From NCBI GenBank assembly GCA_944386335.1, contig CALXAQ010000038.1:1-13766 (forward strand): a stretch of 13,766 nt of DNA, read 5' to 3'. Below the pieces are notes generated by a model. It saw only the letters and a program-made list of their open reading frames with translations, did no database searches and was not told where the DNA came from. Within the stretch, counting starts at the first letter, position 1, and every line of letters begins with the position of its first letter. Positions 6,695 to 13,610 of the stretch are shown in pieces. The DNA comes from an uncultured Clostridia bacterium. Lineage in GTDB: Bacteria; Bacillota; Clostridia; TANB77; CAG-508. The position numbers and the translations under genes are program-made.

Positions 6695-9070
6695 ATGAAA
6701 GTTTTATTTGCAGTAAGTAATGAAAATATTTCTAATTCTATTGTAAAGAAATATCAGCAAATGTATAAAGAAATTATTTCGTATAAAAATGTTTATTACT
6801 TTAATGCAATATTAAAAGAATTACAAAAGGATAAAACATATGATAGGATTGTTATCAGTGAAGATTTAGAGCCATTTGCGAATAATAATTATGAAACGAT
6901 TGATAATTTTATTTTTGAAAAGTTAGATAGCATTTCTGATGAAGCATCTAATAGTTCAGGAGAAGATATTCCAATCATTTTAATTGCAACAGATAGAAGA
7001 ACAAAATCAGAAAGTTTGTTAATTAAATTATTCGGAATAGGAGTTTATAGTACTTTAATTGGGCAAGATAGGAGTATAGAGCAAGTTTGTAATTTAATTT
7101 ATAAACCGAGAACAAAAAAAGAGGCAAAAGTATATTATCAAATAGATTCTAATCAAGTAGAGTATAAGCCAGAGGAAGAAGTAAGTGAAGTTGAAATTCA
7201 AAATATTTTAGCACATTATAAAAGATTGGGAAGAAACGAAGAAAAATATATAGAGAGTTTTGATAGTATTGCTTCTCAATATACAGATGAACAATTAAGA
7301 ATTATTATAGGATTTCTACCATTAAATGTAAAAGCTGTTTTAGAAGCCAATAGCCCTAAATACCAACAAGTAATGACTTTTTCTGGTGTAAAACCTAGAA
7401 AAGGAACAACAAAAAGAATTGAAGATATGGAAAAAACTAAATCAAAAGGAAGAAGAAAAGGTGGAGAGATAAAGCTTCCAGATGATGGTGGAATTAAAGT
7501 AGAATCTATTGTGGATAAAGCAGTTACTAAAAAAATGACAAAGCCAGTTGTTATCCCAACAGGAGTATCCACAAAAAATGTAAAAAAAGTGGATAACTCG
7601 CAAACTGTTATACCACAGACAAAACAAGTAGCAAAACCAATAGTGGAAAATGTAGTACCAGAGATAGAAGAAAATAATACAGTAGTGCCAGAAGCAGTAG
7701 TGCAGGAAGAAGAACAAGCAGTAATTGTTCCTCAAAAAAGAGGTAGAGGAAGACCTAGAAAAGTACAACCAGAACAAGAAATTGTAGAAGAACCAGTAGT
7801 AAAGAAGAAAAGAGGAAGACCTAGAAAAATACAGACAGAAGAAAACGAACAAACTACAATATTGCCAGGGATAGAAAAGCAAGAGAAAAAAAATGATGTA
7901 ATGTTACCAGGTTGGGAAGAACAAGAAGAAACAGTATTACCAGGAATGGAAGAAACAGAAGAAAATTCTATCCTTCCAGGATTCGAGGATTACGAAGAAG
8001 AAGAGCAACAGCCTGTAACGCAAAAAGTAGAACAACAAACTACTACTTTACCAGGATTTGATGAGGAAGAGGAAGAAGAACCATATACAAATTCTTATGA
8101 GGAAAATACTTATTCTCCGCATACAGAAATGACAAATAGTCAATATCAAGCAAACACAAATATAGAAAACTTGTTAACACAAGAAAAGAAAATTGTAAGT
8201 TTTGTGGGAACATCTAAAAACGGAACCTCTTTTTTAGTGAATAACATGGCACAAATGTTATCAGAACAAGGAATTAGAACAGCTATCTTGGATTTAACAC
8301 AAAATAGAAATGCTTATTATATTTATACAAAAAATGAAGAAGATTTAAGAACAGTAGCTTTTGAATGTATGTCAAGATTAGTCCAAGGAGAGGCAAAAGG
8401 AATAAAAGTAAATACCAATTTAGATGTATATACTTCTCTTCCAGGAGAAGATGCAGGGGTAGAAAACGAACAAGCTATTCTAACTACTTTATTAAAATAT
8501 TATGATTTAATTTTATTAGATTGTGATTTTGCATCACCATATGGTTATTTAGCAAACAGTCAAGAAATTTATTTAGTACAAAGTATGGATGTGTTAACTA
8601 TTCAGCCATTAACAGCGTATCTAAGAGATTTGAAGGCAAAAGGAGTTTTAGCACAAGAAAAATTGAGAATTGTAGTAAATAAATATACAAAGGTAAGAGG
8701 CGTTACAGAAAGAACTATTATAGGAGGAATGGCGTATTATAATGATCCTGCTATGTCTTATATGACAGAGTTATTCAATAGGGAAAATGTAAAATACTGC
8801 ATCATTCCATTTGAAACACAAACTTATGCTAAATATTTAGAAGCATTAGTAAATTGTGAAATTTCTTTAAAAGGATATTCTAAGGATGCTTTAAATTATT
8901 TAAGAAAATTAGCTAATATGGTATATCCTTTAATAAGTAATCAAATGCCAAATCGTAAACAAAAAAAGGATAAACCATTGTTTAATCAATATGAAAAAAA
9001 TAGTAATTATAAACCACAATTTTCTAATCAGATGAAGGATACATTAAATAGAATGAAGAAATATGAATAA
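6695..9070 (+). CDS. CpaE/MinD-like P-loop protein with receiver-like N-terminus, two AT-hooks and LPG-repeat linker
   Basis: A 791-residue modular protein. Residues 1-150 resemble a receiver-like (CpaE N-terminal) domain, starting MKVLFAVSNENI. About 235-495 is a low-complexity linker holding two AT-hook-like motifs, KRGRGRPRK near 348-356 and KRGRPRK near 371-378. It also holds five LPG repeats at 390, 404, 415, 427 and 452 within an acidic context. Residues 497-760 form a SIMIBI/MinD-CpaE-type domain: FVGTSKNGTSFL (503-514) at the P-loop position, LILLDCD as Walker B, and VVNKYTK. The P-loop is atypical: GTSKNGTS has Thr where the Walker lysine is expected. The start ATG 6695 follows GGAGGGG, which lies in the end of the previous gene. 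CpaE proteins position secretion or pilus machines. The role here is inferred, and DNA binding by AT-hooks is possible but unproven. Confidence 0.75.
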   Translation: MKVLFAVSNENISNSIVKKYQQMYKEIISYKNVYYFNAILKELQKDKTYDRIVISEDLEPFANNNYETIDNFIFEKLDSISDEASNSSGEDIPIILIATDRRTKSESLLIKLFGIGVYSTLIGQDRSIEQVCNLIYKPRTKKEAKVYYQIDSNQVEYKPEEEVSEVEIQNILAHYKRLGRNEEKYIESFDSIASQYTDEQLRIIIGFLPLNVKAVLEANSPKYQQVMTFSGVKPRKGTTKRIEDMEKTKSKGRRKGGEIKLPDDGGIKVESIVDKAVTKKMTKPVVIPTGVSTKNVKKVDNSQTVIPQTKQVAKPIVENVVPEIEENNTVVPEAVVQEEEQAVIVPQKRGRGRPRKVQPEQEIVEEPVVKKKRGRPRKIQTEENEQTTILPGIEKQEKKNDVMLPGWEEQEETVLPGMEETEENSILPGFEDYEEEEQQPVTQKVEQQTTTLPGFDEEEEEEPYTNSYEENTYSPHTEMTNSQYQANTNIENLLTQEKKIVSFVGTSKNGTSFLVNNMAQMLSEQGIRTAILDLTQNRNAYYIYTKNEEDLRTVAFECMSRLVQGEAKGIKVNTNLDVYTSLPGEDAGVENEQAILTTLLKYYDLILLDCDFASPYGYLANSQEIYLVQSMDVLTIQPLTAYLRDLKAKGVLAQEKLRIVVNKYTKVRGVTERTIIGGMAYYNDPAMSYMTELFNRENVKYCIIPFETQTYAKYLEALVNCEISLKGYSKDALNYLRKLANMVYPLISNQMPNRKQKKDKPLFNQYEKNSNYKPQFSNQMKDTLNRMKKYE

Positions 9071-9092
9071 AAACCAAACGGAGGTGTAGACT

Positions 9093-10190
9093 TTGATTAT
9101 AGCAATTATTATACTATTAGTTGTGATTATTGTATTCTTAATGCTATATAATATGTCTATTCATAAAAAAATAGATACTTTTAATAATATTAATCAAAAG
9201 ATTACAAGTTTAAATGTATTGCAAGATTTTATGGATACCATTAGTGAAGAAAAATCGGCGGATAGTAAAATACAGAAAATTAACGAGATACTTATTGAAA
9301 AATATGATATTAAATATTCTACTATTGTAGTATATAATGGAGCAGAATATATTATAAAAGCTACCAATGTAGATGAAAAGCATTGGGATACGCTAAAAAG
9401 TTTGCATCAAGAACCAATTTTTCAAGATAGTATACAAACAGCTACACCCAAATATATTACAGTAGAAAAAGAAGGGGAGAGACTTCCATATCAAAAAATG
9501 GAATTTGGACGAGCAAAATCAGCGATGTTTTTTCCTTTATATATAGATAATGTTTATATAGGTTATTGGATTATTGAGAGTGGAAAACCACATGATTTTG
9601 ATGGAATAGATACTACCATTTTGGAAGTAGTAAGAAATAATATAGTATCTGTATTAAAAACATTAGATAATCAACAAGTAATAGAAAACATTGTAAGAGA
9701 TGATTTATTTACAGGATTAAAATCAGAAGAATATTTATATGGAGAAGGAAAAAGAAAAATAGATAAATATACCACTTCAGCAATATGTATGTTTACTATT
9801 ATGAATATAGTAGATATTAATGAACAATATGGGAGACATACAGGAAATGAAGTTATTATAAAAATAAGTGAATTGGTAAAACAAAATATTGCTTCAGAAT
9901 ATGTATTTATTCGTTATATGGGGCCAAAATTTGTAATTGTATTTTCTGGAATAGAAATAGCAGATGTTACAGATTTTATGAATCAACTAAAACAAAAAAT
10001 TGAAAATATAGAGGTGGAGCAAGCAGAAGAAGATTTATATGAAGATGAAGAGGCACAGACTGTAAAACCAAAAATAAATGCAGTAATGACTACGTACTAT
10101 AAAGGAACAGCAATGGAAGGGGTTACTAAAAAATTAGAAGAATATTTAGATAATGCAGACAAAAAAGAAAGTGCTGTAAATTGTATTTAA
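9093..10190 (+). CDS. Membrane-anchored GAF plus degenerate GGDEF domain protein
   Basis: A 365-residue protein with an N-terminal membrane helix (residues 1-20), a GAF-like sensory domain (about 45-195; FFPLYIDNVYIGYWIIES is typical) and a GGDEF-fold domain (about 200-320; DDLFTGL, then NEQYGRHTGNEVI). The signature motif reads RYMGPKF at 274-280 in place of RYGGDEF, so catalytic diguanylate cyclase activity is unlikely. It may instead bind nucleotide or act as a scaffold. An acidic insert (about 310-325) precedes the end. The start is TTG at 9093, chosen because GGAGGTG (9080-9086) lies 6 nt upstream and the membrane helix begins at once. It follows the CpaE-like gene by 22 nt and probably belongs to the same operon. 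Confidence 0.75.
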   Translation: MIIAIIILLVVIIVFLMLYNMSIHKKIDTFNNINQKITSLNVLQDFMDTISEEKSADSKIQKINEILIEKYDIKYSTIVVYNGAEYIIKATNVDEKHWDTLKSLHQEPIFQDSIQTATPKYITVEKEGERLPYQKMEFGRAKSAMFFPLYIDNVYIGYWIIESGKPHDFDGIDTTILEVVRNNIVSVLKTLDNQQVIENIVRDDLFTGLKSEEYLYGEGKRKIDKYTTSAICMFTIMNIVDINEQYGRHTGNEVIIKISELVKQNIASEYVFIRYMGPKFVIVFSGIEIADVTDFMNQLKQKIENIEVEQAEEDLYEDEEAQTVKPKINAVMTTYYKGTAMEGVTKKLEEYLDNADKKESAVNCI

Positions 10191-10226
10191 ATAAAATTTA
10201 ATTGCTAGGGAAAGGAAAGTGAAAAG

Positions 10227-10484
10227 ATGGATAAGGATAAAACAATGTTTTTTAATGCACCAAAAGAAGAGAATAAAAGAACAAAGGAAATTTTAAAAGA
10301 AGTATATGCAGCATTAAAAGAAAAAGGATATAATCCTATTAATCAGATAGTGGGATATATATTATCAGGAGATCCAACTTATATTACTAGTCACCATAAT
10401 GCCAGAAATTTAATTAGACAAATAGAAAGAGATGAATTACTAGAAAAGATGGTAAAGGAGTATATTGAATTAGAGGACGAATAG
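10227..10484 (+). CDS. ireB: IreB family regulatory phosphoprotein (UPF0297)
   Basis: An 85-residue protein matching UPF0297/IreB along its whole length. It begins MDKDKTMFFNAPKEEN, and GYNPINQIVGYILSGDPTYITSHHNARNLIRQIERDEL is the conserved core, here given as GYNPINQIVGYILSGDPTYI and HHNARNLIRQIERD. In Enterococcus faecalis IreB is a threonine-phosphorylated substrate of the PASTA kinase IreK and affects cephalosporin resistance. The Thr near the N-terminus (T6) is a candidate site by analogy. It starts at ATG 10227 after AAAGGAAAG. The ruvX ATG begins one base after its stop, and ireB-ruvX-DUF1292 is the classic Firmicute gene order (yrzL-yrrK-yrzB). Confidence 0.95.
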   Translation: MDKDKTMFFNAPKEENKRTKEILKEVYAALKEKGYNPINQIVGYILSGDPTYITSHHNARNLIRQIERDELLEKMVKEYIELEDE

Positions 10485-10485
10485 A

Positions 10486-10912
10486 ATGAGAAAGTTAGGA
10501 ATTGATTATGGAGAAGCAAGAGTGGGAATTGCCATAACAGATGCACTTAATATTACAGTGCAGGGATTAGAAACGATTGAAATAACGCGGAAATGATAAA
10601 ATACTATTAAAACGTTTGGCTGAATTAACAAAAGAGTATGAAATAGATACTTTTGTGATAGGGATGCCGATTAATATGAATGGTACAAAAACGCAAAGAG
10701 CTGAGATCACAGAAAAATTTATTCATAAATTGCATTGTCAGTTCCCCAAAATAAAAGTAGAAGAAATAGATGAAAGGTTAACAACAGTAGCAGCACATAA
10801 AACCATGAATTTTTTAGGAATCCATAAACAAGAAAAGAAAAAAGTAGTAGATACCATTTCTGCTGTATATATCTTGGAAACTTATATGAATAAAATAAAA
10901 AATCAAAATTAA
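10486..10912 (+). CDS. ruvX: RuvX/YqgF family Holliday junction resolvase-like / pre-16S rRNA nuclease, requires +1 frameshift at CGG 10588
   Basis: A YqgF/RuvX RNase H-fold nuclease, linked to pre-16S rRNA 5'-end processing and to recombination intermediates. In the zero frame translation starts MRKLGIDYGEARVGIAITDA but ends at TGA 10594-10596 after 36 codons. Skipping the C of CGG (10588-10590, codon 35) joins it to GNDKILLKRLAELTKEYEID, the conserved GMPINMNGT, and DERLTTVAAHKTMNFLGI with VDTISAVYIL. The product is then 141 residues ending at TAA 10910-10912, the normal family length (138-142). Both parts carry essential acidic residues (D7 in GIDYGEARVG; DER and VDT downstream), so neither fragment alone would work. 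The junction Gly aligns with a Gly in B. subtilis YrrK as I recall it. Alternatives are a pseudogene or a base-call error. Confidence 0.85.
10588..10591 (+). other. +1 frameshift site CGGA in ruvX
   Basis: Zero frame: ATA ACG CGG AAA TGA. With +1: ATA ACG (C) GGA AAT GAT AAA ATA, giving I-T-G-N-D-K-I. The TGA two codons after CGG means all full-length RuvX depends on the shift. The preceding codon (ACG) differs from those at the other two sites (ACA, ATT), while CGG plus A is shared. Confidence 0.78.
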
Positions 10913-10915
10913 GTA

Positions 10916-10944
10916 TTGCATGCAACAAAAAAATAGTATATGAT
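10916..10944 (+). promoter_or_regulatory. Promoter of the DUF1292 gene
   Basis: TTGCAT (10916-10921), 17-nt spacer, TATGAT (10939-10944). It gives a leader of about 80 nt before the DUF1292 start, so this gene can be transcribed apart from ireB-ruvX. Confidence 0.6.
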
Positions 10945-10977
10945 ATAAAAAATGACAAATACTAAAAAAGAACAAAG

Positions 10978-11009
10978 ATATTATATATTGTAAAACAATA
11001 TTATAATAT
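10978..11009 (+). other. AT-rich hairpin in the DUF1292 leader
   Basis: ATATTATATATTGT, a short loop, then ACAATATTATAATAT form a hairpin of about 14 bp with one bulged base. It stands just before the ribosome binding site (AAAGGAG). There is no T-run, so it is not a terminator. It might protect or tune the leader. Confidence 0.4.
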
Positions 11010-11033
11010 AGAAATAGGAAAGGAGAATAAAAA

Positions 11034-11369
11034 ATGAGCGAAAATGAAAATAACAATGTAAATAATGAAGAAAATGAGGAACTAGATAACATTATTATAT
11101 TAAATGATGAAAATGGAGAAGAAATATCTTTTGAATTTTTAGATTTAATTGAATTAGATGGAGAAGAATATGTAGTTCTATTACCAACAGAAGAATCAGA
11201 AGATGAAGACGAAGCAGGAGAAGTAGTTATCCTAAAAGTGGAAGATTCTGAATCTGGAAATGAAGATGAAGAATCTTATGTGAGTGTAGAAGATGAAGAT
11301 GTGTTAAATCAAGTATTTGAAATTTTTAAAGAAAAATTTAAAGATGAATTTAACTTTATTGATGAGTAA
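11034..11369 (+). CDS. DUF1292 family acidic protein (YrzB-like)
   Basis: A 111-residue, strongly acidic protein of the DUF1292/YrzB family, whose function is not known. The core is NIIILNDENGEEISFEFLDL, then ELDGEEYVVLLP and GEVVILKVED, the family's short beta-rich repeats. The last part, LNQVFEIFKEKFKDEFNF, is the usual C-terminal helix. The N-terminus and a middle linker are low-complexity Glu/Asp/Asn. The start ATG follows AAAGGAG closely. Its position after ireB and ruvX is the conserved Firmicute arrangement, which supports the call. A perfect palindromic terminator follows the stop. Confidence 0.88.
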   Translation: MSENENNNVNNEENEELDNIIILNDENGEEISFEFLDLIELDGEEYVVLLPTEESEDEDEAGEVVILKVEDSESGNEDEESYVSVEDEDVLNQVFEIFKEKFKDEFNFIDE

Positions 11370-11377
11370 AATAGAAC

Positions 11378-11411
11378 AAAAGGGATAATATATATTATCC
11401 CTTTTATTAAA
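11378..11411 (+). terminator. Terminator after DUF1292
   Basis: A perfect palindrome of 28 nt (11378-11405), AAAAGGGATAATAT followed by ATATTATCCCTTTT, with trailing TTTTATT. It lies 9 nt after the stop codon and can act in both directions. Confidence 0.8.
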
Positions 11412-11429
11412 AAGAAAGAGGGAGTACCA

Positions 11430-11906
11430 ATGAAAGAATTAAGCAGTTGGTTAATTACATTTTTTATTATTGCATTTTGGCTTTTTAGAGTAATAGTAGC
11501 AGTAACAGGTTCTATGGGAACAGATTTTATAGTGCAGCCAATGAATCTTACAACAGAAATTATATTGTCTTTTATTGTTATTATACTAGTTCCATTTATT
11601 TTTAAAAGAAAAATTATAGCAGGACTTATTTATTTAGTTGCTTATGGCTATTATTTTGGAACAGATTTATTTGCTAAATTTATGATGATAATGGATGGAC
11701 AGTCTTTAGGACCAGTAGAATATATGGCTTTAATAGTAAATATAGTGGGAATTATTTTGCCACTTGCTTGTGTATTTGATATTTTATTAGACAAATATAG
11801 AATGAAAAATCCGGTAAATAAGCAGACAGATTGGTTTTATAAAGATGAGGCTTATGATAGAAAATTAGATGAAAGAGCAGATAAAAATCAGTATAAAACA
11901 TTATAA
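11430..11906 (+). CDS. Hypothetical membrane protein with four helices
   Basis: A 158-residue protein that I do not recognise. Hydrophobic segments lie at about 7-27, 43-59, 62-84 and 97-120. A charged, probably cytoplasmic tail of about 38 residues is rich in Lys/Asp (NKQTDWFYKDEAYDRKLDER). There is no signal peptide, cysteine motif or obvious catalytic residue set. A good ribosome binding site (GAGGGAG) precedes ATG 11430. It starts just after the DUF1292 terminator and ends before a large hairpin, so it forms a single-gene unit. No promoter is obvious, and expression by readthrough of the preceding hairpin is possible. Confidence 0.75.
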   Translation: MKELSSWLITFFIIAFWLFRVIVAVTGSMGTDFIVQPMNLTTEIILSFIVIILVPFIFKRKIIAGLIYLVAYGYYFGTDLFAKFMMIMDGQSLGPVEYMALIVNIVGIILPLACVFDILLDKYRMKNPVNKQTDWFYKDEAYDRKLDERADKNQYKTL

Positions 11907-11917
11907 AAAGATAGATG

Positions 11918-11987
11918 GTTGAAAAATAATTGATAGATAGAACTTCCATAAGTATGGAACACAATTATTTTTCGACTATATTTTTTT
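11918..11987 (+). terminator. Two-tier terminator hairpin
   Basis: The outer stem pairs GTTGAAAAATAATTG (11918-11932) with CAATTATTTTTCGAC (11962-11976), with one G-U pair. Inside its loop a second stem pairs TTCCATA (11944-11950) with TATGGAA (11953-11959). A run of seven T follows at 11981-11987, as in an intrinsic terminator. Confidence 0.75.
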
Positions 11988-12049
11988 AAGGAAGTACTAT
12001 ATTATTAGATAAATTAAAAAATGTAATTATAAGGTAGGAAGTGATAATA

Positions 12050-12958
12050 ATGGACAATCGACAAAATTCGGTAAATATCAACTGGTATCCAGGTCATATG
12101 GCAAAGACAAAGAAACAAATAGTACAAGACATAGTATTAGTAGATGTCATATTAGAAATAGTAGATGCAAGAATTCCTATAGCAAGTAGTAATCCAGAGT
12201 GGGAAGAAGTATTAAAAAATAAAAACAGAATAGTAGTTTTAAATAAAGCAGATTTAGCAGAAGAAAAAGAAAACCAAAGATGGATATCTTATTTTGCTAC
12301 AAAAGGAATAATAGCAGTCTGTACGGATGCCAATAGTGGAAAAGGAATACCAGAATTAATAAAAAAAGTAGAAAAAATAGCTAATGAAAAACAGAAACAA
12401 TTAGGAGAAAAAGGAAGAATTGGAAAACCGATACGTGTAATGATTTTAGGAATTCCAAATGTAGGAAAATCCTCTTTAATTAATCGTATAACAAAAAAAG
12501 CATCTACAGTTGTAGGAAATAAACCAGGAGTGACAAGACAAAAGCAATGGGTACGTTTAAGTAATAGCTCTATTGAGTTATTGGATACCCCAGGTATGCT
12601 ATGGCCGAAACTACAAACACGAGAAATAGCTATACATTTAGCCTTTACAGGAACTATAAAAGATGATATTATACCAATGATAGAAATAGCCTATGATTTA
12701 ACAAAATTTTTATTACAATATAAAAAGCAAGCATTTGCAGAAAGGTATCATATAGAAGAAAAAGAAATAAATACGATTTTAGCTAATAATCAACAAGAAG
12801 AAAATGAGAACATATTAGAAATAATGCAGTTAGTTGGAAGAAAAAGAGGTGCTATATTTTCTGGGGGAAGAATTGACGAAGAAAAAACAGCTAGAATTTT
12901 AATAGATGACTTTAGAAACGGAAAAATAGGAAGAATAACAATAGAAAAAGTAAAATAA
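12050..12958 (+). CDS. rbgA: Ribosome biogenesis GTPase RbgA/YlqF
   Basis: A circularly permuted GTPase needed for late 50S subunit assembly. From the preferred ATG (302 residues) the order of motifs is G4 NKAD (65-68), then G1 GIPNVGKSS (134-142), then G3 DTPG (179-182), the permutation typical of YlqF. The WYPGHMAK motif lies close to the N-terminus, and the C-terminal helical domain (about 205-300) is complete. A GTG at 12041 would add three residues. ATG 12050 is preferred because AGGAAGTG lies at normal spacing and the family usually starts just before W-x-PGHM. mrnC follows after 38 nt, so rRNA-related functions are paired. There is no in-frame CGG. Confidence 0.94.
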   Translation: MDNRQNSVNINWYPGHMAKTKKQIVQDIVLVDVILEIVDARIPIASSNPEWEEVLKNKNRIVVLNKADLAEEKENQRWISYFATKGIIAVCTDANSGKGIPELIKKVEKIANEKQKQLGEKGRIGKPIRVMILGIPNVGKSSLINRITKKASTVVGNKPGVTRQKQWVRLSNSSIELLDTPGMLWPKLQTREIAIHLAFTGTIKDDIIPMIEIAYDLTKFLLQYKKQAFAERYHIEEKEINTILANNQQEENENILEIMQLVGRKRGAIFSGGRIDEEKTARILIDDFRNGKIGRITIEKVK

Positions 12959-12996
12959 AAAAGCAATCGTACATAAGGAGAAAGGATACAATAAAA

Positions 12997-13413
12997 ATGG
13001 AAGAAAAACCTGAATTAATAGAAAGAAAAAAGAAATTAGAAGAAATAAGGCAAATGTCTCCATTAACATGGGCATATATAGGAGATAGCATTTATGAGTT
13101 ATATATTAGAATGTGCTTGGTGCAAAATACAAAATTAAAACCTCATTACTTACATATTAAGACAATAAAATATGTAAAGGCAGTGGCACAGGCACAAATA
13201 TTAAAAAGCATAGAAGAAAGTTTAACACAAGAGGAAAAAGAAATAGTACGTAGAGGAAGAAATGCAGAAAATCATCATTTACCTAAAAATGTAAGTAGTA
13301 CAGAATATAGATATGCTACGGCATTAGAAGCGTTAATTGGTTATTTATATTTAACAAAACAAGATAATCGACTAAAAGAAATATTAAAATTATGCACAGA
13401 AAATGCTAAATAG
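12997..13413 (+). CDS. mrnC: Mini-ribonuclease III (MrnC)
   Basis: A 138-residue RNase III-like nuclease without a double-stranded RNA binding domain. It matures 23S rRNA ends in B. subtilis. The catalytic motif YIGDSIYELYIR includes D30 and E34. RRGRNA (85-90) and the second acidic site TALEALIGYLYL with E111 are also present. The length is normal for the family (about 135-145). The ATG follows AAAGGAT at about 9 nt, with a further AAGGAG slightly upstream. It lies 38 nt after rbgA and is probably in the same transcript. No hairpin terminator is seen between its stop and the tRNA promoter. Confidence 0.93.
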   Translation: MEEKPELIERKKKLEEIRQMSPLTWAYIGDSIYELYIRMCLVQNTKLKPHYLHIKTIKYVKAVAQAQILKSIEESLTQEEKEIVRRGRNAENHHLPKNVSSTEYRYATALEALIGYLYLTKQDNRLKEILKLCTENAK

Positions 13414-13425
13414 GGAAAACACTAG

Positions 13426-13454
13426 TTGACACGAGGGCAAAAAGATGGTATGAT
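13426..13454 (+). promoter_or_regulatory. Consensus promoter of tRNA-Glu
   Basis: A perfect -35 TTGACA (13426-13431), 17-nt spacer, and -10 TATGAT (13449-13454). The predicted start is near 13461, about 11 nt before the mature tRNA 5' end. Confidence 0.88.
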
Positions 13455-13471
13455 AGTAAAGTATTCAAAAA

Positions 13472-13546
13472 GGCCCCTTGGTCAAGCGGTTAAGACGCAG
13501 CCCTCTCAAGGCTGAATCATGGGTTCGATTCCCGTAGGGGTCACCA
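13472..13546 (+). tRNA. tRNA-Glu, anticodon CUC, CCA encoded
   Basis: Cloverleaf read by hand: acceptor GGCCCCU pairs with AGGGGUC (G2-U71 wobble, as in other Firmicute tRNA-Glu). The D-arm is GUC...GAC. The anticodon stem CAGCC/GGCUG has loop CUCUCAA, giving anticodon CUC at 13505-13507, which reads GAG. The T-arm has the UUCGAUU loop, and the 3' end is A-CCA. The loop has the standard seven bases. The CUC isoacceptor reads only GAG, so a UUC species must exist elsewhere in the genome. Confidence 0.95.
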
Positions 13547-13555
13547 AAATAGAAG

Positions 13556-13594
13556 AAGTTATGTAATTACTATAAATAATTATATAACTTTTTT
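13556..13594 (+). terminator. Terminator of tRNA-Glu
   Basis: AAGTTATGTAATTA (13556-13569) pairs with TAATTATATAACTT (13577-13590) through one G-U pair. The pairing is followed by T-residues to 13594. It lies 9 nt after the tRNA CCA end. Confidence 0.8.
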
Positions 13595-13610
13595 AGTTTG
13601 CAAAAAAAAC

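Noticed and set aside
7745..7828. Direct repeat AGAGGAAGACCTAGAAAA (7745 and 7811) as a mobile-element or CRISPR-like repeat
   Set aside because: Only two copies, in frame, each encoding an AT-hook motif. It is a protein-level duplication.
7442..7882. Minus-strand open frame of 146 codons opposite the AT-hook linker
   Set aside because: Phe/Tyr/Ser/Cys-rich translation that mirrors the Glu/Lys-rich linker, with no start signals.
3211..10591. Reading the three frame breaks as ordinary pseudogenes or random base-call errors
   Set aside because: Random events should not fall three times on the same in-frame tetranucleotide CGGA, nor spare all other codons. No further stops or indels are seen in these genes. 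An error cannot be fully excluded without reads.
12041..12049. GTG at 12041 as the rbgA start
   Set aside because: ATG 12050 is better spaced from AGGAAGTG and closer to the family's usual start; the difference is only three residues.
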